Assembly (NCBI GenBank): GCA_963640685.1
Contig: CAVIAA010000010.1
Span: 1-51,875 of the forward strand
Direction: 5' to 3'
DNA length: 51,875 bases
Source of the DNA: SFEL01 sp963640685
GTDB lineage: Bacteria > Bacillota > Clostridia > Christensenellales > CAG-138
Both the position numbers and the translations under genes were made by a program. The notes below the pieces were generated by a model that was not told the origin of the DNA, did not search any database, and saw only the letters and a program-made list of their open reading frames with translations. The first letter of the stretch is position 1. Each line of letters opens with the position of its first letter. This document shows, in pieces, positions 16,752 to 24,589 of the stretch.

Positions 16752-17045
16752 ATGAAACGAAGCTTGCGCGGCAGCAGGCAGCAGCCTGCCCCGTGTATGG
16801 ACATGAACGAGCTGAACAAGGCGGCACAAAACGTCGACCCCGCTATGCTGAACGATGTGCAGAGCGTGGTGGATAAGTACGGCGGTAGATCCGAGCAGGA
16901 GCTTATAGGCGAGCTGGCGGCAGCAAAGCGCAGCGGAGCCATAGACCCCGGAGAGCTTGCCTCTGTTGCGGGGCGCATAGCGCCAATGCTTAACGACGAG
17001 CAGAAGCGGCGGCTGGAATCGGTGCTGAGGCAGCTCGGTCAGTAA
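16752..17045 (+). CDS. Small helical protein of unknown function
   Basis: 97 residues with a basic N-terminus and then a mostly helical stretch (LNKAAQNVDPAMLNDVQSVV, EQELIGELAAAKRSGAI, EQKRRLESVLRQL). The start ATG at 16752 has a near-perfect SD (GGAGGTGATT). It is transcribed away from the Gly/Met-rich gene and toward rpoD, with a shared hairpin terminator at its end. The two divergent small genes both look like short scaffold-like proteins, but no function can be assigned. Confidence 0.75.
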   Translation: MKRSLRGSRQQPAPCMDMNELNKAAQNVDPAMLNDVQSVVDKYGGRSEQELIGELAAAKRSGAIDPGELASVAGRIAPMLNDEQKRRLESVLRQLGQ

Positions 17046-17052
17046 GCAAAAA

Positions 17053-17090
17053 GGGGCCTGCATCGGCATATGCAGGCTCCTGATTTTTTT
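17053..17090. terminator. Bidirectional terminator
   Basis: An 11-bp stem (17053-17063 with 17070-17080, core GCCTGCAT/ATGCAGGC), a six-base loop, then TGATTTTTTT on the plus strand. On the minus strand the stem is followed by CTTTTTGC. It lies between convergent genes (the small helical gene and rpoD) and can serve both. Confidence 0.8.
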
Positions 17091-17100
17091 ACGGCTTTGT

Positions 17101-18258
17101 TCACTCCAAAAAATCCTTGAGCTTTTTGCTTCTTGAAGGGTGGCGCAGCTTGCGCAGCGCCTTGGCCTCTATTTGGCGTATGCGCTCGCGGGTAACATTG
17201 AACTCGCGGCCGACCTCCTCAAGGGTCCGCGCCTTGCCGTCATCAAGCCCGAAGCGCAGCCGCAGCACCTTTTCCTCCCGCGGCGTAAGCGTATCCAGAA
17301 CCTCCATAAGCTGCTCCTTGAGCAGCGTAAAGGCCGCCACCTCTGCCGGAGCCGGCGCGTCGTCATCGGGTATAAAGTCGCCAAGGTGGCTGTCCTCCTC
17401 CTCGCCTATCGGGGTCTCGAGCGACACCGGCTCCTGCGCCACCTTGATTATCTCGCGCACCTTCTCCTCGCTTATGCCCATCTCGCGGGCTATCTCATCC
17501 GGCCGCGGCTCCCTGCCGTATTCCTGAAGAAGCTGACGGTTTACGCGGATGAGCTTGTTTATGGTCTCAACCATATGAACAGGTATCCTTATCGTGCGCG
17601 CCTGATCCGCTATGGCTCTGGTTATCGCCTGACGTATCCACCAGGTTGCATAGGTCGAGAACTTATAGCCCTTGCGGTAATCGAATTTTTCAACCGCCTT
17701 TATCAACCCGAGGTTGCCCTCCTGAATAAGATCGAGGAAAAGCATGCCGCGCCCAACGTAGCGCTTTGCGACCGAGACGACGAGGCGCAGGTTGGCCTCC
17801 GCAAGCTGCTGCTTTGCTTCCTGGTCGCCATCCGCCATTCGCTTTGCTATCTCTATCTCCTCCGCAGCGCTCAGCAGCGGAACCTTGCCTATCTCCTTGA
17901 GATACATGCGAACAGGGTCGTCTATCGCTATGCCCTCGGTACCGCTAAGGTCGGATTCTATATCCGACATGTCATTGGAAACGTCCTCCTGTGAGTCCAT
18001 TTCCTCCACCACATCTATGTTCATGGCCTCAAAGCGGTCGTATATGCGCTCTATCTGCTCGGAATCCAGCTCCAGCTCGTCCAGCGTATCCATGACCTCC
18101 TTATAGGTCAGCACGCCCTTAGTGCGGCCAAGCTCTATCAGCGCGTCTATTTTCGTGCCGGCTCCCTTAGTCCCCCTGTTTTCCGGCTCAACGGTCACCT
18201 TTGCTTCTTCCTCCGGCACTACGGTTTTCTGTGCTTTTTTGATGCTCTTCTTTTCCAA
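17101..18258 (-). CDS. rpoD: RNA polymerase primary sigma factor RpoD/SigA
   Basis: Housekeeping sigma factor. It has region 1.1 (KIDALIELGRTKGVLTYKEV), region 1.2 (DPVRMYLKEIGKVPLL), regions 2.1-2.4 (LRLVVSVAKRYVGRGMLFLD, LIQEGNLGLIKAVEKFD, YKFSTYATWWIRQAITRA), region 3 and region 4.2 with its helix-turn-helix (TLEEVGREFNVTRERIRQIE). About 385 residues, lacking the long non-conserved region of proteobacterial RpoD. Start choice: TTG at 18258 has AAAGGAG 8 nt upstream. A GTG at 18303, 1 nt after the dnaG stop, would add 15 residues but has no clear SD. Order dgt-dnaG-rpoD is the classic macromolecular synthesis arrangement. Confidence 0.95.
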   Translation of the reverse strand: MEKKSIKKAQKTVVPEEEAKVTVEPENRGTKGAGTKIDALIELGRTKGVLTYKEVMDTLDELELDSEQIERIYDRFEAMNIDVVEEMDSQEDVSNDMSDIESDLSGTEGIAIDDPVRMYLKEIGKVPLLSAAEEIEIAKRMADGDQEAKQQLAEANLRLVVSVAKRYVGRGMLFLDLIQEGNLGLIKAVEKFDYRKGYKFSTYATWWIRQAITRAIADQARTIRIPVHMVETINKLIRVNRQLLQEYGREPRPDEIAREMGISEEKVREIIKVAQEPVSLETPIGEEEDSHLGDFIPDDDAPAPAEVAAFTLLKEQLMEVLDTLTPREEKVLRLRFGLDDGKARTLEEVGREFNVTRERIRQIEAKALRKLRHPSRSKKLKDFLE

Positions 18259-18304
18259 AGCCGCCACTCCTTTGCTTGTGTTGATAATCGGTGCTTTTGT
18301 CACT

Positions 18305-20062
18305 CTATTTTAATTCTGCGAGCTTCTTTACCAGCTCTGCGTATTCTCTTTTCTTCTCATCTCTGCCATCCGTCTGTATTTCCGCGGCAAGCTCATTTAT
18401 CCTTTCGTTCAAGCCATCCCGCAGCATTGCGGATACACAGTCTCTCGCGGTATTTACGGGATCCACGATGCCGTCCTCGCTGCCCAGCGCCGCGCTGACG
18501 CTCTCCGCCGCTTCCTGCGGCAGCTCGGACAGTGCAAGCGGCATATCCAGCCTTTTGCCCTCAACGCTCATTGCGAGCAGCTTCTCGGCAAAGCCGTTCA
18601 GCGCCTCGTTTGAGAACCTGACGCCGCGCCTGGTCATTTCCTCGGCAGCCGTGAGCATCGCATCCTCGGATCTTATCATGCAGCAGAGCAGCGTTATTTC
18701 GGCTTTATTCGGTGTTTTCGCCATTTCTCGGTTCTGCTGCTTAGTATTCCTTATATTCCCAACGCTATTCTCCGCCCCGCCACCAACGCCGCACTGGCGC
18801 AGTATTGCATCCCTTGAGAGGCCTGTCCGCCGCGCTATGAGCGGCGCATAGCGCTCCTGCTCCACAGGCTCCAGCCTGCCAAGCAGCGCGCTGGCTTTTT
18901 TTGCATACTCCTCCCGTCCGTCCGCCGTTTCAAGGTTCAGCCCCTTCATAAGGCTATCCAGCTTAAAGCCGTTGAGCGTCAGCGCCTTGTCCTTCAGCGC
19001 AAGGTACTCCTGCCCGCCAAACTTTCTTGCGTAATCATCCGGGTCCATGCCGTCCGGTATCACTATGACCCTTACATCGAGTCCTTCTTTTGCGAGTATA
19101 TCCAGCCCCCGCATGGTAGCGCTCTGCCCGGCAGAGTCGCCGTCGTAGCTTATGTATACCTTGGGCACATACCGCTTCAGCAGCCTTGCCTGCTGCTGCG
19201 TGAGCGCCGTGCCGAGGCTTGCAACGGCGTTCGTCACCCCTGCCCTGTGTAGGCTTATTACGTCCATGTACCCTTCTACCATTATCAGATCAGCAAGCTG
19301 CTTACCCCTTTGCAGGTTCAGCCCATACAGATTGTTTCGCTTGTTGAATATCGGCGTTTCTCCGGTATTCAGGTACTTTGGTGTGTCATCGCCCATCGTT
19401 CGCGCACCGAAGCCCAGCACCCGCCTCGTGGTTGAGATTATAGGGAACATCACCCGGTTGCGGTAGGTGTCGTAATAGCCATCCCTGCTCTTGCCCTTTA
19501 TCACAAGGCCCGCTGAAAGCAGATGCTCCGGCGAATAGCCCTTCTGTGTCATATACTTGAACAGGTTATCCCAGCCCGGCGGGGCATACCCCAAGCCAAA
19601 CTGCGTTACCTCGGCCGCACCTATTCCACGCCTTGTGAGGTATTGCTGTGCCTCGCTGCCCTCGCTGCTCAGCAGCCTTTCGCGGTAAAACAGCGCCGCA
19701 TCCCTGCAGGCGGCATACAGCCGCTCCTTGAGCATGCGCTCCTGCCGCAGCCTGTCGTCGTCAACATCATCTGGGAGCTCCATTCCCGCCCGCTGGGCAA
19801 GGTAGCGTACAGCCTCAACATAGGTCAGTCTCTCGGCATCCATTACGAACTGGACAACGCTGCCTCCTGCATGGCAGCCGAAGCAGTAATAAAACTGCCC
19901 GTCAGGCACAACAGAAAATGAAGGCGTCTTTTCGCTGTGAAAGGGGCAGCAACCCCAAAGCCGCCTTCCTCTCGGCTTTAGCTGGGTATACTCGGAGGCG
20001 ATAGCGGCAAGGTCGCTTTTGCTGAGCAGCTCGCTCATCCATGCATCCGGGAATATTGCCAT
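18305..20062 (-). CDS. dnaG: DNA primase
   Basis: Makes the RNA primers of replication. The 585 residues have an N-terminal CHC2-type zinc finger (Cys39, His42, Cys60, Cys63: CCPFHSEKTPSF and YYCFGCHAGG). The RNA polymerase core with a Toprim domain follows (MVEGYMDVISLHRAG, then YISYDGDSAGQSA), and the C-terminal helicase-binding region is more variable. ATG at 20062 follows an AGGAGGAGGC. Upstream dgt and downstream rpoD are on the same strand. Confidence 0.97.
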   Translation of the reverse strand: MAIFPDAWMSELLSKSDLAAIASEYTQLKPRGRRLWGCCPFHSEKTPSFSVVPDGQFYYCFGCHAGGSVVQFVMDAERLTYVEAVRYLAQRAGMELPDDVDDDRLRQERMLKERLYAACRDAALFYRERLLSSEGSEAQQYLTRRGIGAAEVTQFGLGYAPPGWDNLFKYMTQKGYSPEHLLSAGLVIKGKSRDGYYDTYRNRVMFPIISTTRRVLGFGARTMGDDTPKYLNTGETPIFNKRNNLYGLNLQRGKQLADLIMVEGYMDVISLHRAGVTNAVASLGTALTQQQARLLKRYVPKVYISYDGDSAGQSATMRGLDILAKEGLDVRVIVIPDGMDPDDYARKFGGQEYLALKDKALTLNGFKLDSLMKGLNLETADGREEYAKKASALLGRLEPVEQERYAPLIARRTGLSRDAILRQCGVGGGAENSVGNIRNTKQQNREMAKTPNKAEITLLCCMIRSEDAMLTAAEEMTRRGVRFSNEALNGFAEKLLAMSVEGKRLDMPLALSELPQEAAESVSAALGSEDGIVDPVNTARDCVSAMLRDGLNERINELAAEIQTDGRDEKKREYAELVKKLAELK

Positions 20063-20136
20063 TGCCTCCTCCTCTCGCCTTTATCCGACAGGTTGCCTTA
20101 TTCTGTGCAAATATTGAAAATCCTTTTTTAGTTTAT

Positions 20137-21165
20137 TTACATTCTGCTCCATTCTCTCGGAACAAAAAGCCGCTCGTAATCCGTTATCGCGTAATTATCC
20201 GTCATGCAGGCGATATAATCCGCAACTATCCTTTTTTTACCGTCCGCTTCAAGGTTCATGAGGAACTCATTCGGAAGCTCCTCGACGTGGTCAAGGTAGT
20301 AGGCAAACAGCTGCTCAACGAGAAGCTTGCCCTTGTTTTCCTCCCCCTTTGCCTTTGGGTTGAGGTATACGCTTTGAAACATAAATTCCCGCAGTATGCC
20401 GAACTGCTCGGTCACATCGTCGCTCATGCTTACCTTCGGCTTGGTGAAGCTCTGCTCAAGTATGTCGAGTATCATTGTATTTATGCGCTCGCCATGCGTG
20501 CTTCCAAGCACCCTGTTGCAGCTCTCGGGTATATCCTCCGGCAAAAGCACGCCGGCCCTTATCGCGTCATCTATGTCGTGGTTGATGTAGGCTATCCTAT
20601 CCGCGATGCTCACAACGTAGCCCTCAAGAGTACACGGCCTGCCGCTGCGTCTGTGGTTAAGTATCCCGTCGCGCACCTCGTAGGTAAGGTTGAGCCCGCG
20701 CCCCTCGTTTTCCAGTTTTTCGACGACGCGAATACTCTGCTCGTTATGCGCAAAGCCGCCGTCCTCCTTGAGCAGAGTATTCAGCACATCCTCGCCGGCA
20801 TGGCCGAAGGGGGTGTGTCCGAGGTCGTGCCCAAGTGCTATCGCCTCGGTTAGATCCTCATTGAGCCTCAGCCCGCGGGCAATCGTCCGCGCGATCTGGT
20901 TTACCTCAAGGGTATGTGTGAGTCTTGTGCGGTAATGATCCCCCAATGGCGAAAGAAATACCTGTGTCTTGTGCTTCAGCCGCCTGAAGGACTTGCAGTG
21001 TATTATCCTGTCTCTGTCCCGTATATACTCGGTGCGCACCGGGCAGGGCTGCATCGGGTGCTCCCGTCCCCGCGTATTTGCCGACAACGCCGCATACGGT
21101 GAAAGCAGTTCTCTTTCCCGTTCTTCGATAAATTCCCTGTAGTTTTTGCTGCTTACTGTAGCCAT
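20137..21165 (-). CDS. dgt: Deoxyguanosine triphosphate triphosphohydrolase-like protein
   Basis: HD-domain dNTPase that hydrolyses dGTP (and often other dNTPs) to nucleoside plus triphosphate. The metal-binding HD motifs are visible: RLTHTLEV (first His), LGHDLGHTPFGHAGE (His-Asp pair) and a later Asp in VVSIADRIAYINHDIDDA. The N-terminal CKSFRRLKHKTQVF is the substrate-binding strip of the dGTPase family. 342 residues from ATG 21165, which has a GGAGGTG 7 nt upstream. It heads the dnaG-rpoD cluster. Confidence 0.93.
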   Translation of the reverse strand: MATVSSKNYREFIEERERELLSPYAALSANTRGREHPMQPCPVRTEYIRDRDRIIHCKSFRRLKHKTQVFLSPLGDHYRTRLTHTLEVNQIARTIARGLRLNEDLTEAIALGHDLGHTPFGHAGEDVLNTLLKEDGGFAHNEQSIRVVEKLENEGRGLNLTYEVRDGILNHRRSGRPCTLEGYVVSIADRIAYINHDIDDAIRAGVLLPEDIPESCNRVLGSTHGERINTMILDILEQSFTKPKVSMSDDVTEQFGILREFMFQSVYLNPKAKGEENKGKLLVEQLFAYYLDHVEELPNEFLMNLEADGKKRIVADYIACMTDNYAITDYERLFVPREWSRM

Positions 21166-21252
21166 ACGAAAAACACCTCCGGCGCTTTTCTGTCTCTTTC
21201 TCTGCAAAAACCAAAATTCCTTTTTTACTGCCGCATTTTTTCCTTTATGGTA

Positions 21253-21276
21253 TAAAAAAACGCCCGAAAACGGGCG
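21253..21276 (-). terminator. Terminator after the EamA transporter
   Basis: Minus strand: 6-bp GC-rich stem CGCCCG/CGGGCG with a four-base loop followed by TTTTTTT. It separates the transporter from dgt. Confidence 0.85.
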
Positions 21277-21291
21277 CAGCGCTTGCTCTGC

Positions 21292-22185
21292 TTATTGAGC
21301 CGCCTTATGCGGGGCGTCCTTTTGCAGCGCAAGTATCACCACCGCGGCGAGTATCATCACTATTCCTATCAACGCCTCAAGGCTAAGCGGCTCCTTGTAA
21401 TAAAACACGGATACCATCACGGCAATGACCGGCTCTATCGTTGCAAGTATGCTCGCCTTGCCGTTTTCCAGCGTTTCAAGGCTCTTATTGTAGAAGTAAT
21501 ACGGCACTGCGGCGCACAGTATGCCGCCTATTACCGCAGCAGGCAAAACCTGCGGCGTGCACACCCGGCTGACCGTATCCACCGGCCCCGCCAGCAGCAG
21601 CGAGCTTGCCGAAGCAACGATAAAGGTATACAGGTTTATAGTCATGGTCGGATACTTTGGCACCGCAAAACGGGTAAATATCGTATAGCTCGCGTAGGTT
21701 ATGCCGGAGAGTATCCCCGCCGTGAGACCAAATGCGGATACGGTACCCACACCCTCGGTTATGCCGCTGACCAGCACGCAGCCGCAGACCGCTATCGCCA
21801 TTGCGGCAGCCTTGACCCTTGTTATAGGCTCCTTGAATATCACCGCAGAAAAAATAACGACCCATATCGGTGCGGTATACTGCAGCACGCCGCCGACGGC
21901 CAAGGAGCACAGCTTGGTCGATGTAAAATAGCACCAGCAGAACAGCGTAACGCTTATAAAGCCGGAGCATAGGAATATCCAAGCATCATTCACTTCAAGG
22001 CGGAACGCCCGCCTGTCCGTTGCCAGCGCAAGTATTATAAAGGTTATCGCGCTTATCGTCGTCCTCACTGCGGATACCTGCATTGCGCTGAAGCCGAAGG
22101 AGGTCATGGTCCTGCCGAATATACCGAGGCTGACGCCCCAGCTTATTCCGGCACACAGAGCATAAATAACGCCTTTGTTTTTCAT
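21292..22185 (-). CDS. EamA/DMT-family transporter
   Basis: 297 residues with about ten hydrophobic helices in two repeated EamA halves (starting GVIYALCAGISWGVS and AGILSGITYASYTI). These drug/metabolite transporters export or import small metabolites. The substrate is not predictable. No good SD precedes the ATG, because GAGG lies about 19 nt upstream, so translation may be weak. It stands alone between terminators. Confidence 0.9.
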   Translation of the reverse strand: MKNKGVIYALCAGISWGVSLGIFGRTMTSFGFSAMQVSAVRTTISAITFIILALATDRRAFRLEVNDAWIFLCSGFISVTLFCWCYFTSTKLCSLAVGGVLQYTAPIWVVIFSAVIFKEPITRVKAAAMAIAVCGCVLVSGITEGVGTVSAFGLTAGILSGITYASYTIFTRFAVPKYPTMTINLYTFIVASASSLLLAGPVDTVSRVCTPQVLPAAVIGGILCAAVPYYFYNKSLETLENGKASILATIEPVIAVMVSVFYYKEPLSLEALIGIVMILAAVVILALQKDAPHKAAQ

Positions 22186-22228
22186 TTTAACTTAACTAAG
22201 CTATACCTCAAGCTTCTGTAATCGCACG

Positions 22229-22250
22229 AAAAAAACCAACCGGTTGGGGC
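22229..22250 (-). terminator. Terminator of rpsT
   Basis: Minus strand: the palindrome CCAACCGGTTGG (22236-22247) is directly followed by TTTTTTT. The stem is short but the tail is good, and it lies 46 nt after the rpsT stop. Confidence 0.6.
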
Positions 22251-22295
22251 TGGCCTTTATCGCGTCTATAAAACGGGCAATTCTTTTGGCTTAAA

Positions 22296-22556
22296 TTACT
22301 TTGCCGCGAGCTTTATTGCCAACTGAGCCTTCTTGCGATTAGCAGCGTTCTTATGGATAACGCCCTTACCGGCTGCCTTATCGACGGTGCTTACAGCGTT
22401 GACATAGGCGCTCTCAACAGCAGCCTTGTCATCGGAAGCCAGAGCCTTATCAAAGCTCTTGACAGCAGTCTTAACCTGAGACGTGATCATGCGGTTGCGA
22501 AGATTCTTCTTCTCGCTTACGCCCACGCGCTTCAAAGCGGACTTATGGTTAGCCAA
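22296..22556 (-). CDS. rpsT: 30S ribosomal protein S20
   Basis: Small-subunit ribosomal protein bound to 16S rRNA. 86 residues, Lys/Ala-rich, starting MANHKSALKRVGVSEKKNLRNR, as in S20 generally. The start codon is TTG at 22556, preceded by GGGGGTG with 7 nt spacing. No upstream ATG fits the family N-terminus. A strong promoter lies at 22598-22626. The gene is divergent from gpr, as in many Clostridia. Confidence 0.96.
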   Translation of the reverse strand: MANHKSALKRVGVSEKKNLRNRMITSQVKTAVKSFDKALASDDKAAVESAYVNAVSTVDKAAGKGVIHKNAANRKKAQLAIKLAAK

Positions 22557-22597
22557 AACAATTCACCCCCTGTGTCTTTTTTACTCGAACGGAGTTG

Positions 22598-22626
22598 ATT
22601 ATAACACACAAAGCTGCGCAATGCAA
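22598..22626 (-). promoter_or_regulatory. rpsT promoter
   Basis: Minus strand: -35 TTGCAT (22621-22626), 17-bp spacer, consensus -10 TATAAT (22598-22603). Gives a leader of about 35 nt ahead of the TTG start codon. Confidence 0.8.
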
Positions 22627-22729
22627 CCCCGATTTTCTACGTATCGGTGCTTTTTCGCAAAATATTATACCGGCTGCGACGCCATAATACAGGTATACTA
22701 TTTACTTTGAAGGAGCTTTAAGCAAAAAA

Positions 22730-23653
22730 ATGTCGGTAAGCATACGAACTGACCTTGCGCTGGAATCAAGGGAGCTCAACCCCGATATAGCCGGCGTTGA
22801 GGAGCAAACGGAGGAACTTGGGCGCATCACAGTTTCACGTATAAGCATAACCGGGCGTGAAGCGGCAAAGAAGCTGGATAAGCCCATCGGCAGGTATATC
22901 ACGCTGGACGCGCCGGAGCTTGCAAGCAGGCCGCTGGATCTTTTTGAGGAGGTGAGCAAGGCGCTTTCACAGGAGCTGGAGTCGATGCTCGGCACGCTGC
23001 CGGAGGACGGGACGGTACTCGTGGTCGGCCTCGGCAACAGGGCAATAACCTCGGATTCGCTGGGCCCGCGCGCGGCGGAGCGGGTATACGTCACGAGACA
23101 TGTTGCGGAGTATATCCCGGAAGCACTACCGACCAAGGCTCGCTCGGTATGCTCAGTGGCCCCCGGAGTGCTTGGCGTAACCGGAATTGAGACCATGGAG
23201 ATAGTCCGCGGAATCGCGGAGCACACAAGGCCGGATATCATAATCGCAATAGACGCGCTCGCCTCCCGCAGAGCCGCCCGCATAAGCACGACGATACAGC
23301 TGACGGATACCGGCATAAGCCCGGGAAGCGGCATAGGCAACAACCGGCTCGGGCTGAACAGCGAGGCCTTCGGCATTCCGGTTATCGCGATAGGCGTGCC
23401 GTTGGTGGTTTACGCCGCAACCATAACACAGGAGGTAATATCGCTTATTGCAGACCGGGCTGAGCTTTGCGGCGGTGAAGGGCAGCTTTATGAGCTTGCG
23501 CGGGAGGCGGCGAGCGAAGGCCTCGGCGATATGATAGTCACGCCTAAGGATATAGATTCCATTGTTGAGGATATGTCCGGCATAATCGCGACAGGGTTGA
23601 ACATGGCGCTGTTTGGAAAAAGCCTGAACGACGTGCGTATGCTCATCGCTTAG
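22730..23653 (+). CDS. gpr: GPR germination endopeptidase (spore protease)
   Basis: Degrades the small acid-soluble spore proteins when spores germinate. The 307 residues begin with the short propeptide region and carry the two conserved aspartate loops (GLGNRAITSDSLGPRA and IIIAIDALASRR) of this aspartic-type protease. It is divergent from rpsT and upstream of spoIIP, as in other spore formers. The SD (AAGGAG) is 14 nt upstream of the ATG, slightly far. A TATACTA -10-like box at 22694-22700 could belong to a forespore sigma factor promoter, but no convincing -35 is seen. Confidence 0.95.
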   Translation: MSVSIRTDLALESRELNPDIAGVEEQTEELGRITVSRISITGREAAKKLDKPIGRYITLDAPELASRPLDLFEEVSKALSQELESMLGTLPEDGTVLVVGLGNRAITSDSLGPRAAERVYVTRHVAEYIPEALPTKARSVCSVAPGVLGVTGIETMEIVRGIAEHTRPDIIIAIDALASRRAARISTTIQLTDTGISPGSGIGNNRLGLNSEAFGIPVIAIGVPLVVYAATITQEVISLIADRAELCGGEGQLYELAREAASEGLGDMIVTPKDIDSIVEDMSGIIATGLNMALFGKSLNDVRMLIA

Positions 23654-23704
23654 TCATACGGCGGCTCCCTCGCTCATAGCCTTTTAGCGGAGGGCTTGTC
23701 ACTT

Positions 23705-24589
23705 ATGCGAAGGAACAAAACGCGCGGCCGCAGGCGCCGTATAATTACCCCATTCACCATATTGTCGCTGCTGCTGTGCATCTGGCTGGTCAGGCTGTGC
23801 TTATATAGGTTCGCATATACACATGATGCGAATACCGAGAGCCAGTCCATTTTGCCCCGGATAGAAGCGGAGGAAAGCGGCGGCATAAAAATAGAGGTCA
23901 TATCCGATGACCTCACGGTAAGCGAACCTGCCGACGGTAAACCGGCCGTATTGATATACCACACCCACACGACGGAGGCGTATCTGCAATCCGGCGAGGA
24001 ATATAAGGAAAGCGGCAAGTGGCGCACACACGACAACGGCAAAAACGTCGTCGCAGTCGGCGAAAAGCTGGCAAGGCTCCTGCGCAGCCGCGGCATCGCC
24101 GTGATACACGATACGACAGACCACGAGCCGCCGAAGCTCGCCACGTCATACTCCCGCTCGGTAAAGACAATGGAGAGGTACCGCGAAAAATACCCCTCAA
24201 TAACCATGTATATAGACCTGCACAGGGATTCCTACGGGAAGAACCCGACTGAGGCCGCCGACTTTGTTACCATCGACGGCAAGGAGTGCGCAAGGCTTAT
24301 GTTCGTCGTCGGCACTGGCAAGGGCGCCACCGGCACCGGGTACACCGATATGCCTGACTTTGACTCAAACTATGCCCTTGCAGATCGAATAACAGGGCTG
24401 CTCAGGGAAGTTGATTCGGAGCTTGCCCGCGACATACGGGTAAAGCCCGGGCGTTACAACCAGCACATATCAAATCAATGCCTTCTTGTTGAAGTCGGCC
24501 ACAACGCCAATACGCTCGAGCAGGCGATGAACAGCATAGATTATCTCGCCGCAGCGATAGCCGCCGTGTTCACGCAGGGCAACGGTTAG
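23705..24589 (+). CDS. spoIIP: Stage II sporulation protein P
   Basis: Membrane-anchored peptidoglycan amidase of the engulfment DMP complex, working with SpoIID and SpoIIM. About 294 residues: basic N-terminus and one transmembrane segment (about 14-34), then a zinc amidase domain. Likely metal ligands and catalytic residues are in YHTHTTEAYL, YIDLHRDSY and LLVEVGHNANT. The ATG at 23705 is chosen over a TTG at 23696 because GGAGGG sits 10 nt upstream. It follows gpr by 50 nt, the usual sporulation pair. Its stop codon overlaps that of the convergent glycosidase. Confidence 0.94.
   Translation: MRRNKTRGRRRRIITPFTILSLLLCIWLVRLCLYRFAYTHDANTESQSILPRIEAEESGGIKIEVISDDLTVSEPADGKPAVLIYHTHTTEAYLQSGEEYKESGKWRTHDNGKNVVAVGEKLARLLRSRGIAVIHDTTDHEPPKLATSYSRSVKTMERYREKYPSITMYIDLHRDSYGKNPTEAADFVTIDGKECARLMFVVGTGKGATGTGYTDMPDFDSNYALADRITGLLREVDSELARDIRVKPGRYNQHISNQCLLVEVGHNANTLEQAMNSIDYLAAAIAAVFTQGNG

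Noticed and set aside
22660..22710. SigF/SigG promoter upstream of gpr
   Set aside because: A TATACTA box is present, but no acceptable -35 at the right distance, so I did not list it as a promoter.
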